Source: Clostridium sp. AM49-4BH (GTDB lineage: Bacteria; Bacillota; Clostridia; Lachnospirales; Lachnospiraceae). Taken from it: DNA of 64,000 bases. The position numbers were made by a program, and so were the translations under genes. The notes under the pieces were generated by a model, which was given only the letters and a program-made list of their open reading frames with translations, was not told the DNA's origin and searched no databases. Where the stretch lies: positions 1 to 64,000 of the forward strand of contig NZ_QUFB01000011.1 of NCBI RefSeq assembly GCF_003478335.1. The letters are read 5' to 3'. Positions 45,776-56,390 of the stretch are shown one piece after another. Within the stretch, counting starts at the first letter, position 1, and each line of letters begins with the position of its first letter.

Positions 45776-45805
45776 TTCGTACAGTATTTATGCGGTTTGT
45801 ACGAA
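45776..45805 (-). promoter_or_regulatory. TTCGTACA-N14-TGTACGAA palindrome
   Basis: A perfect 8-bp inverted repeat (45776-45783 and 45798-45805) lies directly upstream of the -35 hexamer, a typical activator position. The regulator is not known. Confidence 0.55.
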
Positions 45806-45894
45806 TTTACACCTGACACATTTCTGCCATTTTTGGAACCCCATTGATAAGCAGCTCTAACTTCCGGTATGGAAAGTTTCCTATAATGCAAAAA

Positions 45895-45933
45895 ACAGTT
45901 TTGATATTCTCGAATGAGAATACCAAAACTGCT
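45895..45933 (-). terminator. Terminator of the atp operon
   Basis: An ~17-bp stem (CAGTTTTGATATTCTC with its near complement) and 4-base loop, followed by T-rich sequence on the minus strand. The rest of 45806-45998 holds nothing recognisable. Confidence 0.85.
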
Positions 45934-45998
45934 TATCGTATTTACCTACTTTGCGTTCACTATGCATTGTTCAGGCACGAGCATTGCATCGCACTGTA

Positions 45999-46412
45999 TT
46001 ATTTACCTAGCGTGCTGACAAGATTAATTCTCGTCAGTGCCTTTTTAAGTGCTAATTCTGCGCGTACCATGTCTACCTGCTTCTCACCGCTTCCGATACG
46101 ACGTTCTGCGCGGAGCTTTGCCTCTTCTGCTCGGTGCACATCGATCTCATCCGGCCACTCACAGGCTTCCGCGAGCACCGTAACCTTATTGCCGCGAATT
46201 TCCACAAATCCATCCAGCAAAGCCGCCTCACGTACTTTGCCTTCCTGATGGATCTTGACAACACCCGGTTCAACAATTGCCGTAAGTGGGATATGTCCCG
46301 CCAGCACACCGATCTCACCTTCTGTTGTCCGCATTTCAACCATGTCCACTTCCTCGTCAAAAAAGATTCGGGTCGGAGATATGATCTGCAAAGTAAATGT
46401 TTTGTCTGCCAT
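45999..46412 (-). CDS. atpC: ATP synthase F1 subunit epsilon
   Basis: A 137-residue epsilon subunit (FTLQIISPTRIFFDEEVDMV; GEIGVLAGHIPLTA; C-terminal helical hairpin ERRIGSGEKQVDMVRAELAL). It regulates and couples the rotor and is last in the operon. Confidence 0.95.
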   Translation of the reverse strand: MADKTFTLQIISPTRIFFDEEVDMVEMRTTEGEIGVLAGHIPLTAIVEPGVVKIHQEGKVREAALLDGFVEIRGNKVTVLAEACEWPDEIDVHRAEEAKLRAERRIGSGEKQVDMVRAELALKKALTRINLVSTLGK

Positions 46413-46426
46413 ATGACCCTCCTTTC

Positions 46427-47823
<1,397 letters not shown>

Positions 47824-47845
47824 TTAATTTCTCCTTTTTATTTTG

Positions 47846-48724
47846 CTATGAAATCGCGGATGCTCCTGCGATAATCTCCGTCAATTCCTGTGTAATAGAT
47901 GCCTGACGGGCTCTATTATATTTTAGCGACAAGTCACTGATCATCTCTTCCGCATTACTCGTTGCCGAATCCATTGCCTGCATACGTGCACCGTTTTCAC
48001 TGGCATGTGACTCCACAAGTCCGCCAAAGATCAGGCTGTTCACGTACTTTGGAATAATCGCATTTAATGCTTCTTCCGGTGCCGGCTCATAATTCATCAA
48101 CGTGATGCGATCGATCGGGTTCTCTTCTACGTCCTCCGCATCTGCTGTAATATCGGATGCGTTGATCGGAAGCAGTTTCATCATCGTAGGGATCTGTACC
48201 ATCGTGTTCTTAAAGATCGTATAGATCAGATAAATCTCTCCGATCTCCCCCATCGTAAACTTGCTCAAAACTTCTTTGCCAATCTCCGATGCATCTGCAT
48301 ATAATGGTTCGTTGATCGCCTCCGAATAATCTCCGGCTATGGTGTAACCCTCACGCTCCACGCTGTCACGACCCTTTGTACCAACTGCATAGACCACTGT
48401 GTTTTCCGTAGTAAAACGTTCGTCTTTCGTCAACAGTTTCACTGCATTCGAGTTGTAACCACCTGCCAATCCGCGGTTCGATGTGATCAGGATCACTGCT
48501 TTTTTGTCAGACCGGCTTTTGCAAAACGGATGGGACATTTCCCCGGACTTGGCGATCATCGCTGCCACAGCCTCATACATCGCATCAAAATAAGGTTTTG
48601 ATACTTCTGCACCGACTTTTGCTTTCTGCAGCTTGACAGAGGAAACAAGTTTCATCGCTTTGGTAATCTGTCCGGTACTTTGGACACTTTCTTTACGCCG
48701 TTTGATATCTCTCATTGACGCCAT
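47846..48724 (-). CDS. atpG: ATP synthase F1 subunit gamma
   Basis: The 292-residue central shaft: N-terminal helix (MRDIKRRKESVQSTGQITKA), ITSNRGLAGGYN, and the C-terminal helix NRARQASITQELTEIIAGA. Normal length and position between atpA and atpD. Confidence 0.96.
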   Translation of the reverse strand: MASMRDIKRRKESVQSTGQITKAMKLVSSVKLQKAKVGAEVSKPYFDAMYEAVAAMIAKSGEMSHPFCKSRSDKKAVILITSNRGLAGGYNSNAVKLLTKDERFTTENTVVYAVGTKGRDSVEREGYTIAGDYSEAINEPLYADASEIGKEVLSKFTMGEIGEIYLIYTIFKNTMVQIPTMMKLLPINASDITADAEDVEENPIDRITLMNYEPAPEEALNAIIPKYVNSLIFGGLVESHASENGARMQAMDSATSNAEEMISDLSLKYNRARQASITQELTEIIAGASAIS

Positions 48725-48746
48725 TGTCTCTTACCTCCCCTCGAAA

Positions 48747-50255
48747 CTATTTTTCAAACTCTGCTTTAAACTCCTCGATTGCCTGGATCAGTTTCTTCTC
48801 TGTGTCTTCCTTGATCTCTTTGTCCTCGCGAATGGAAGCAGGGACTTCCGGATATTTCGTATCGATATACTCAAACAATCCTTTTTCAAAGTCCATAATG
48901 TCATCTACTTCTACATCGATCAAGTACTTCTTGGTCGCCGCATAGATAATGATAACCTGATTTTCAACCGGCATCGGCTTGTACTGATCCTGCTTCAGGA
49001 TCTCACGAATACGCTCGCCCTGTGCCAACTGCTCCTTCGTCTCAGGATCGAGATCCGAACTAAACTGTGAAAATGCCGCCAGCTCACGATACTGTGCAAG
49101 CTCGATACGGATCGGTCCGGAAATCTTCTTCATCGCTTTGATCTGTGCAGAACCTCCTACACGAGATACTGACAAACCGGCATTGACTGCAGGTCGGAAA
49201 CCAGCATTAAACATCTCTGTTTCCAAATAGATCTGTCCATCTGTGATAGAAATAACATTTGTTGGAATATAGGCGGATACATCGCCTGCCTGCGTCTCAA
49301 TGATCGGCAATGCCGTCAATGAACCACCGCCCAGCTTATCTGACAATCTCGCTGCACGCTCCAACAATCTGGAATGCAGATAGAATACATCTCCAGGGAA
49401 TGCCTCACGTCCTGGCGGACGCTTAAGCAGCAAGGAAAGTGTACGATATGCCGCAGCATGTTTGGTTAAGTCATCATACACAACCAATACATCTTCGCCG
49501 TTCTCCATCCATTCCTCACCAATTGCACATCCGGAATATGGTGCAATATACTGAAGCGGTGCTAACTCACTCGCTGTTGCTGCAACGATCGTGGTATAAT
49601 CCATCGCTCCATATTCTTCTAATTTTTTCACAAGGTTGGCAATCGTTGACGCTTTCTGTCCGATCGCTACGTAAATACATTTTACGCCCTGTCCTTTCTG
49701 ATTAATGATCGTGTCGATCGCGATCGCGGTTTTACCGGTCTGGCGGTCACCAATGATCAACTCACGCTGTCCTCTTCCGATCGGTACCATGGAGTCAATC
49801 GCCTTAATACCTGTCTGAAGCGGTGTGTCTACGGATTTACGTGCGATAACACCGGATGCCACACGCTCGATCTGTCTGGACTTATCGGTTTTGATCGGTC
49901 CTTTGCCATCAATCGGCTGTCCCAGTGCATTCACTACACGTCCGAGCATGGCATCTCCAACCGGCACCTCAACAACATGACCTGTCGTCTTTACGGTGTC
50001 GCCTTCATTGATGTTTTTATGGTCACCCAAAAGAACCGCACCTACGTTATCTTCTTCCAAGTTCAATACCATGCCATATATCTCATTAGGAAATTCCAAC
50101 AGTTCACCCTGCATCGCTTTCTCTAAGCCATGAATACGGGCAATTCCGTCGGCAACCTGTATTACAGTACCTATATCTGCTACTTCAAATTTGGTACTGT
50201 AGTTTTTAATCTGCTCTTTAATGACTGAGCTGATTTCCTCAGGTCTCAAATTCAT
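48747..50255 (-). CDS. atpA: ATP synthase F1 subunit alpha
   Basis: The 502-residue non-catalytic nucleotide-binding subunit: [16 protein letters not shown] start, [16 protein letters not shown]-loop, and the [14 protein letters not shown] signature. Normal length. Confidence 0.97.
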   Translation of the reverse strand: MNLRPEEISSVIKEQIKNYSTKFEVADIGTVIQVADGIARIHGLEKAMQGELLEFPNEIYGMVLNLEEDNVGAVLLGDHKNINEGDTVKTTGHVVEVPVGDAMLGRVVNALGQPIDGKGPIKTDKSRQIERVASGVIARKSVDTPLQTGIKAIDSMVPIGRGQRELIIGDRQTGKTAIAIDTIINQKGQGVKCIYVAIGQKASTIANLVKKLEEYGAMDYTTIVAATASELAPLQYIAPYSGCAIGEEWMENGEDVLVVYDDLTKHAAAYRTLSLLLKRPPGREAFPGDVFYLHSRLLERAARLSDKLGGGSLTALPIIETQAGDVSAYIPTNVISITDGQIYLETEMFNAGFRPAVNAGLSVSRVGGSAQIKAMKKISGPIRIELAQYRELAAFSQFSSDLDPETKEQLAQGERIREILKQDQYKPMPVENQVIIIYAATKKYLIDVEVDDIMDFEKGLFEYIDTKYPEVPASIREDKEIKEDTEKKLIQAIEEFKAEFEK

Positions 50256-50284
50256 GATACACTCGCACCTTCTTTCTGTTTATT

Positions 50285-50835
50285 CTAATTCGTCAACTGA
50301 ACCTGCGACAACTCTTTTGCCATTCGATTCAGCTTTGATCTGATACTGCTGTCTACCACTCTGTCTCCGATACGGATCACCACGCCACCGATCAGGATGC
50401 ATCCACAGAATAGTTCATGATGAACTCCACATAAGATGTCGTGTTCAATAATTTCTGCACGATCTCCTGCTTCTCATCCTTAGACAGTTCGACAGCCGAT
50501 ATCACATATGCCACGCCGATCTTTTTGTATTCACGAACCTTATCAATGAAATACGTCAAAATCTTTTCGATTTCCGAAAAACGTCCTTTTTCAACGATAG
50601 TGACCATGAATCCTGTCAGCGTATCGGATGCTTTGCCAGCAAACACCTGCTCTACCAGTGAGACTTTCTGCTCAACCGGAAGCTTCGGATGTGTCAGCAA
50701 CTTGATGTACTGCTCATTCGCTTCGATCACATCAAGCACGATCTGCACTTCCTCCAGAGTGGAATCAATTGTTCCCTCTTCCACGGCAACCTCAAACAAG
50801 GCTTCGCCGTATGTCTTTGATACTAACTTAGCCAT
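50285..50835 (-). CDS. atpH: ATP synthase F1 subunit delta, frameshifted at the C-terminus
   Basis: The peripheral stalk delta subunit. The frame from 50835 ends early after YVEFIMNYSVDAS; adding one C at 50395-50396 restores SLIGGVVIRIGDRVVDSSIR and the expected end ...LNRMAKELSQVQLTN at 50285, giving ~183 residues. As read the C-terminal domain that binds the b subunit is lost. It overlaps atpF by 13 bases. Confidence 0.92.
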
Positions 50836-51377
50836 GTCTCATCACCCATCTCTTCCAAAGTGTCTGCAAGCAACTGTGACTGTTTGCTTTCGTCCAAAGA
50901 AGATGCAACGATTTTACCAGCCATTGCCGTTGCGACATTAATGATTTCCTGTTTCATTTCATCCTTGACCTTGCTCTTCTCCAGTTCAACTTCTCGATTT
51001 GCACGGGCAACGATCTGTGCGGCTTCTTCCCTCGCTTCTTCTAACATGACACTTTCTTTCTTGAGTGCCTTTTTACGCGCTTCGCTCAGGATCTCATCCG
51101 TCTCTTTTTGCACATTTTTTATTTTTTCATCATATTCTGCTTTGAATTGAATTGCATCCTGCTTCTCGCGCGCTGCCGTTTCCATCTGCTCACGAATGCC
51201 TTCCTGCCGCTTCTCCATCAGATTTCTCGCCGGATTAAACAACAGATAGGACAGAAGCAAAAATACAAAAAACATTGCTAATATGGTAATCGCTGAGTCT
51301 ACTAATAACTGTGGATCTAAACCAAAAATATAATCGCCCAGTCCACTGCTCAGTGCAACCTGAATTACTCCGCTCAC
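50823..51377 (-). CDS. atpF: ATP synthase F0 subunit b
   Basis: A 184-residue stator subunit: N-terminal transmembrane helix (TILAMFFVFLLLSYLLFNPA) and a long charged coiled coil. Ends overlapping atpH. Confidence 0.95.
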   Translation of the reverse strand: MSGVIQVALSSGLGDYIFGLDPQLLVDSAITILAMFFVFLLLSYLLFNPARNLMEKRQEGIREQMETAAREKQDAIQFKAEYDEKIKNVQKETDEILSEARKKALKKESVMLEEAREEAAQIVARANREVELEKSKVKDEMKQEIINVATAMAGKIVASSLDESKQSQLLADTLEEMGDETWLS

Positions 51378-51479
51378 GTTAGTGCCTCCTTTCCGCTAGA
51401 GTCTTCCACCAAATGCTTACGCCATCTTCCGGTCATTTTTCCATTGAAAAATAGTACCGGCTGCCGGCATTTGCATTGA

Positions 51480-51761
<282 letters not shown>

Positions 51762-51796
51762 CTAAAGTGCTTATCCGCACTTCTTCACTTTTTTGT

Positions 51797-52569
51797 TTAT
51801 GCCTGATCCCCAATCGCATCCGAGACAAAGCACATTGTCAACATACAAAATACATACGTCTGAATTGCACCGGAAAATACATCCAAATAAATGTGCAATG
51901 CAGCCGGCCAGATTAATGTCAAAACCTTTGGCAATAATCCGTAGATCAATCCCGTCATAACCGTTCCGGATAAAATATTACCGAACAAACGGAGAGACAT
52001 AGAAACCGGTGTGGAAAATTCACTGATCAAGTTCATTGGAAAGAACAGAAAGATCGGTTCAAACAATCCCTTAATCTTACCGAATTTCTGGTACTTAAAA
52101 CCGTTGTATTGAATCATCACCCAAGTAATGATCGCCAACGGAAATGTGACACCGTAATCTGCTGTCGGCGGTCGAAGCCTAGCAAACCGGACAAGTTGCA
52201 CGCCAAAATAAATAAAAACAGAGCGCTGACATAGTTACGAAACTTTGGTGCCTTACTCTCTCCCATGGAGCCCGCCACCATACCATCCAGCGATTCTACG
52301 ATCAGCTCGACCACATTTAGAAACGGTCCCGGCACCTGATCCGGAGTCGCCTTACGAATCGCACGATTTGCAAAAACAGCAAAAATAAGCAGTGCAGCGA
52401 TTACAATGATCATGGATATATGCGTCGTAGTCAGATACACATCTGAACCGAAAAACTTGAATTTCGTATATCCATGGATAAAAAAGTCTACCTGCTGCTC
52501 ATTTCCCTTTGCCAAAAACACATTGTTTGCAAAGGAATCAAACGGCATACAAAAGACGCCACTTCCCAC
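51797..52569 (-). CDS. atpB: ATP synthase F0 subunit a, frameshifted in the middle
   Basis: The stator channel subunit. The N-terminal part (to NLSGLLG) and the C-terminal part (LRPPTADYGVTFPLAIITWV, then SLRLFGNILSGTV with the essential arginine) are in different frames, joined by adding one base at 52178-52179. The start is probably GTG 52569 with AAGG at 7 bases; the frame is open to 52632. As read, no functional channel is made; sequence error is the likely cause. Confidence 0.92.
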
Positions 52570-52728
52570 ATTCTCACCTTCCCTTTCTATAGAATAAATT
52601 ATATATACAGGCAAATATCTCTTGTTTACCATTTCATTACAAAGCGAAAATCAACGTTTCACGATACATTGCACCGCACAACCGCAATCTCCTATAAAAT
52701 AAAACAACAGAATATCTGCAATACATAT

Positions 52729-53121
52729 CTATTTTTTTAATAATTTTTCATAATGCGGGTGCATTTTCGGATACGATAATGCACTGACCTTGACTCCAAA
52801 CAACGTCAGTATCGCCGGAATCGGATGTACATATTCATAAAATATCATGCATACCGCCAGCGTAACCGCCATGATCACCAATCTCTGCAGCGATGCAAGC
52901 TGCGCATGTCTGGATGCATGCGCCGGATCCATATCAAGCGCAATGTCCAGGTGGCGAAACATATGCCACAAAAGAACTAATGCCGCCGCACCACCAAACA
53001 GTCCTCCAAATAACATCGAAACTCTGCCTCGACTGATAATTACAAAAAGCAGCGTAACAATGGCTGTCCACAGAATAGAACTAATCATCAATTCCTTTAG
53101 TACCTGTTTTACCTGTTTCAT
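52729..53121 (-). CDS. atpI: ATP synthase accessory protein AtpI (UncI)
   Basis: A 130-residue membrane protein with four hydrophobic helices, at the AtpI position. AtpI helps assemble the c ring. It overlaps atpZ by 41 bases, an unusually long overlap for this pair. Confidence 0.8.
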   Translation of the reverse strand: MKQVKQVLKELMISSILWTAIVTLLFVIISRGRVSMLFGGLFGGAAALVLLWHMFRHLDIALDMDPAHASRHAQLASLQRLVIMAVTLAVCMIFYEYVHPIPAILTLFGVKVSALSYPKMHPHYEKLLKK

Positions 53122-53410
53122 GCTCTCCCGCTGCTTCCTCCCGCTTCTCGGTGAGTCCTTTCATATAATCAAGCTGCTCATGCTCTTTCTTCATGTCAGC
53201 CTCATAAAAGGACTTGGTTAATATATATACATTTTTGAACGCAGCCCCGATTCCTAACAACAACATGAACGGAAATATGATCTGTGTACCAAACAGACGA
53301 TTCAGCCAAGTGCCCAGCCAACCGCTAATAAAGATCGGCACGAGCATTGTAATACTGATCTGCGTGATCATCATAAAACTACGCAAAATTTTCTTCTCTT
53401 TCTTACTCAT
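53081..53410 (-). CDS. atpZ: AtpZ/AtpI-family protein
   Basis: A 109-residue protein with two transmembrane helices (MMITQISITMLVPIFISGWL; FPFMLLLGIGAAFKNVY) and a charged tail, matching AtpZ, which with AtpI forms a magnesium/calcium transport accessory of F-ATPases. First gene of the atp operon. Confidence 0.85.
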   Translation of the reverse strand: MSKKEKKILRSFMMITQISITMLVPIFISGWLGTWLNRLFGTQIIFPFMLLLGIGAAFKNVYILTKSFYEADMKKEHEQLDYMKGLTEKREEAAGEHETGKTGTKGIDD

Positions 53411-53434
53411 TTTTTAATAACCTCTCATTATGCT

Positions 53435-53463
53435 ATTATAATTTATTCTTCTGAAAAAGTCCA
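53435..53463 (-). promoter_or_regulatory. Sigma-A promoter of the atp operon
   Basis: TGGACT (53458-53463), 17 bases, TATAAT (53435-53440) on the minus strand, 25 bases before atpZ. Confidence 0.65.
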
Positions 53464-53565
53464 CCAAAGAGCGCAAAAAATCTCGTGTAGTATCAAGCGA
53501 TCTGCTAACTCCTTTTCCCCTCCGATCATCCCGCAAATAATTTAATTCGATAAGCTAGAAAGTCC

Positions 53566-53594
53566 TTTACAAGCCAACTTCCCTAGACTATAAT
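53566..53594 (+). promoter_or_regulatory. Sigma-A promoter of the DUF402 gene
   Basis: TTTACA (53566-53571), 17 bases, TATAAT (53589-53594), 76 bases before the start codon. Confidence 0.7.
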
Positions 53595-53670
53595 TATTCC
53601 ACAAGAAGAAAAAGAGCAAAACCAGCGTTTTGCTATCAAATAAAAATAAGCCGCTGAAAGGAGTTGCTTC

Positions 53671-54159
53671 ATGAGCCGACCACGATTATTTCGACGTCGC
53701 TTTATCCCCGACGAAAACATCGAATTAAAAGATGATATGATCTTAGCCTTAGAGCCTAACCTTATTATTACCAGTTGGAATGTTTTGAAACCACGACGCG
53801 ATATTTCCCGTGGTGTTTCCGCTTATTTTATAGATAAAGGGATTAAGGTGAGCAAGGTTTTTGACAATGCCGGACAAATGGTATATTGGTATTGTGACAT
53901 TATAGAGACGCATTATGATGAGAAAGAGAATACCTACACCTTTAACGATCTACTCATTGACGTAGTCGTATATCCGGATGGTCAGGTTGAAGTACTGGAC
54001 ATGGATGAATTTGCTGATGCAATGGAGCAGGGCATTTTGAGCGTTGGCACGATCGCACATGCAATGCGCGCAACCGATGATCTGTTACATACGATCTACG
54101 CCGGAGAATTTGAAAAATATACACACTATATTGATGATATGTTAAAAGTGATCAGTTAA
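53671..54159 (+). CDS. DUF402 family protein
   Basis: A 162-residue protein with the DUF402 core: YWYCDIIETHYDEKENTY (about 72-89) and LLIDVVVYPDGQVEVLDMDE (about 95-114), whose conserved acidic residues bind metal in the nucleoside di/triphosphatase members such as Ntdp and FomD. AAAGGAG precedes the ATG. It stands alone between promoters and a strong terminator. Likely a phosphohydrolase; substrate unknown. Confidence 0.85.
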   Translation: MSRPRLFRRRFIPDENIELKDDMILALEPNLIITSWNVLKPRRDISRGVSAYFIDKGIKVSKVFDNAGQMVYWYCDIIETHYDEKENTYTFNDLLIDVVVYPDGQVEVLDMDEFADAMEQGILSVGTIAHAMRATDDLLHTIYAGEFEKYTHYIDDMLKVIS

Positions 54160-54173
54160 TTCTGCTCTCTACG

Positions 54174-54238
54174 AAAAGACCCTCTTTTGATCAGAAGCTC
54201 GGACATACAGTCCACCTTCTACCAAAAGAGGGTCTTTT
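54174..54238. terminator. Long terminator between DUF402 and serS
   Basis: A 16-bp perfect outer stem (AAAAGACCCTCTTTTG and complement) encloses 33 bases that pair further (AGAAG/CTTCT, GGAC/GTCC). T-tract on both sides, so it can serve both converging genes. Confidence 0.88.
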
Positions 54239-54273
54239 TATACTGTTATTTCACGCAAGTCTCCCACGTGCCA

Positions 54274-55566
54274 TTATTTCTTCTTTACTTCCAGAGCTTC
54301 TTTGCCACCCATATACGGACGCAGAGCTTCCGGAATACGTACGCTTCCGTCTTCCTGCAAATTGTTCTCCAAAAAGGCGATCAACATACGAGGTGGTGCA
54401 ACCACTGTATTATTCAGCGTATGTGCAAAATATTTGCTGCCGTCTTCCTTACGGACACGGATCTGCAAACGTCTTGCCTGTGCGTCTCCCAAATTGGAGC
54501 AGCTTCCTACCTCAAAATACTTCTTCTGACGTGGAGACCAAGCCTCAACGTCGATGGATTTTACTTTCAGATCTGCAAGATCTCCGGAGCAGCACTCCAG
54601 CGTACGGACCGGAATATCCAGCGTACGGAACAGATCTACCGTATTCTGCCACAACTTATCAAACCAAACCGGACTTTCTTCCGGCTTACAAACTACGATC
54701 ATTTCCTGTTTCTCGAACTGATGGATTCGATACACGCCACGCTCCTCGATGCCGTGAGCACCCTTTTCCTTACGGAAGCATGGGGAATAACTGGTCAATG
54801 TCTTTGGCAGATCCTTTTCATCGGTGATCGTATCAATAAATTTACCGATCATAGAATGCTCACTTGTACCGATCAGGAACAGATCTTCGCCCTCGATCTT
54901 GTACATCATCGCATCCATTTCCGCAAAACTCATAACACCGGTCACGACATTGCTTCGGATCATGTATGGCGGAATGCAGTAAGTGAAACCACGATCGATC
55001 ATGAAATCTCTTGCATAGGCAAGTACAGCAGAATGCAGTCTGGCAATGTCACCCATCAGATAATAGAAACCATTTCCTGCCACTTTACCGGCAGCATCAA
55101 TGTCTAATCCATCAAAACTCTCCATGATCTGTGCATGATACGGAATCTCATAATCCGGCACTACCGGCTCACCATAGCGTTTAATCTCAACATTTTCGCT
55201 GTCATCTTTACCAATCGGAACACTTGGATCAATAATATTTGGAATAACAAGCATGATCTCACGAACTTTTGCTTGGAGTTCTTTCTCCTTTGCTGCAAGC
55301 TCCTCAAGACGAGCTGCATTTTTGTTTACTTCCTGCTTCTTTGCCTCTGCCTCTTCCTTCTTGCCCTGTCCCATCAAAGCGCCGATTTCCTTAGAAATCT
55401 TTTTGCGGGAGGCACGAAGCTCATCTGCTTCCTGCTGTGTCTTGCGCGCCTCAGCATCTAATGCAATGACCTCGTCTACCAACGGAAGCTTGTCATCCTG
55501 GAATTTGTTTTTGATGTTTTGCTTTACCACATCTGGATTTTCTCTTAAAAATTTAATGTCTAACAT
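54274..55566 (-). CDS. serS: Serine-tRNA ligase
   Basis: A 430-residue class II synthetase: N-terminal coiled-coil tRNA-binding arm (~30-100), motif 2 region FRKEKGAHG (near 273), GSCSNLGDAQARRLQIR and motif 3 NNTVVAPPRMLIAFLENN. No T-box leader was seen upstream. Confidence 0.96.
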   Translation of the reverse strand: MLDIKFLRENPDVVKQNIKNKFQDDKLPLVDEVIALDAEARKTQQEADELRASRKKISKEIGALMGQGKKEEAEAKKQEVNKNAARLEELAAKEKELQAKVREIMLVIPNIIDPSVPIGKDDSENVEIKRYGEPVVPDYEIPYHAQIMESFDGLDIDAAGKVAGNGFYYLMGDIARLHSAVLAYARDFMIDRGFTYCIPPYMIRSNVVTGVMSFAEMDAMMYKIEGEDLFLIGTSEHSMIGKFIDTITDEKDLPKTLTSYSPCFRKEKGAHGIEERGVYRIHQFEKQEMIVVCKPEESPVWFDKLWQNTVDLFRTLDIPVRTLECCSGDLADLKVKSIDVEAWSPRQKKYFEVGSCSNLGDAQARRLQIRVRKEDGSKYFAHTLNNTVVAPPRMLIAFLENNLQEDGSVRIPEALRPYMGGKEALEVKKK

Positions 55567-55658
55567 ATTTCCTCATTTCTGCACACAGTTCGTATGCGTA
55601 TATTGTTGATAAGTGTACTGTGACAGCCTGCTTGAATAAGCTGCTATAGTCCTGCGCC

Positions 55659-56219
55659 CTACTGTGCTGCCGTCGCTGACGGTGCAGGCGCATCTGAAGG
55701 TGCTTCACTCGGCGTCGCTGACGGTGCAGGCGCATCTGAAGGTGTTTCACTCGGCGTCACTGTCGGCTCCGGTATCTGCGTCGCTCCCGGTGTCACTGTC
55801 GGCTCCGGCGTTGCTGTTGCCTTTGGCTTTGGCTTTTTCACCGTCTTTTTGTATTTGCCAATCTTGATCGGCTTTGAAAATTTACCATGCACGATGCGAT
55901 AACCTTTGGTACGGAATGCACGCACCTTCACATAATACACTTTCGATGCTTTAAGCTTGCGAAGCACAACCGTGCGCTTCTTTGTCGGCATGACAATACG
56001 GTATCTCGCCTTTTTGGACGTCTTAACTGCAATCTGATACCCGGTTGCTTTGCCTCTCTTCTTTATCTTAATCTTTGCCTGTGTCTTAGACCGTTTCACC
56101 AAAGACACACTCGGTCTGGATGGTTTAGGCGCTGCCTGCACCTTTGTTGTTCCTATCGAAGTTAAACATAACGCCAAGATCAGGATCAATGTTCCGAATT
56201 TACGTAACTGCTCTTTCAT
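55659..56219 (-). CDS. Secreted fibronectin-III-like protein with Pro/Thr tail
   Basis: A 186-residue exported protein: signal peptide (FGTLILILALCLTSIG), a Lys-rich ~85-residue domain with an FN3-like pattern (GYQIAVKTSKKARYR, KVYYVKVRAFRTKG), and a C-terminal Pro/Ser/Thr/Glu tail. ATG 56219 follows GGAGG by 11 bases. The tail looks like a wall-spanning stalk without a sorting motif. Function unknown. Confidence 0.78.
   Translation of the reverse strand: MKEQLRKFGTLILILALCLTSIGTTKVQAAPKPSRPSVSLVKRSKTQAKIKIKKRGKATGYQIAVKTSKKARYRIVMPTKKRTVVLRKLKASKVYYVKVRAFRTKGYRIVHGKFSKPIKIGKYKKTVKKPKPKATATPEPTVTPGATQIPEPTVTPSETPSDAPAPSATPSEAPSDAPAPSATAAQ
55671..55754. repeat. Two 42-bp tandem repeats in the Pro/Ser tail
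   Basis: Copies 55671-55712 and 55713-55754 differ at one base and encode repeated PSDAPAPSATPSE-type peptides. Confidence 0.9.
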
Positions 56220-56390
56220 TGTTCTGCTTTCCTCCATTTCTGTACAATGTGCTCTCGGAATCTTCTAAACGAAGAATTTCGAAAGTACGTTTCAATATAG
56301 CCCACCCAAAAATATACCGTCATTTCCCCTGATGTGTCAAGACTCGCAGGGTATTTTTAATCTGCCACTGCATCCGGCAGGTGTCTTCTA

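Noticed and set aside
54239..55107. 306-residue plus-strand frame opposite serS
   Set aside because: It lies wholly antisense to an intact serS and has no family features.
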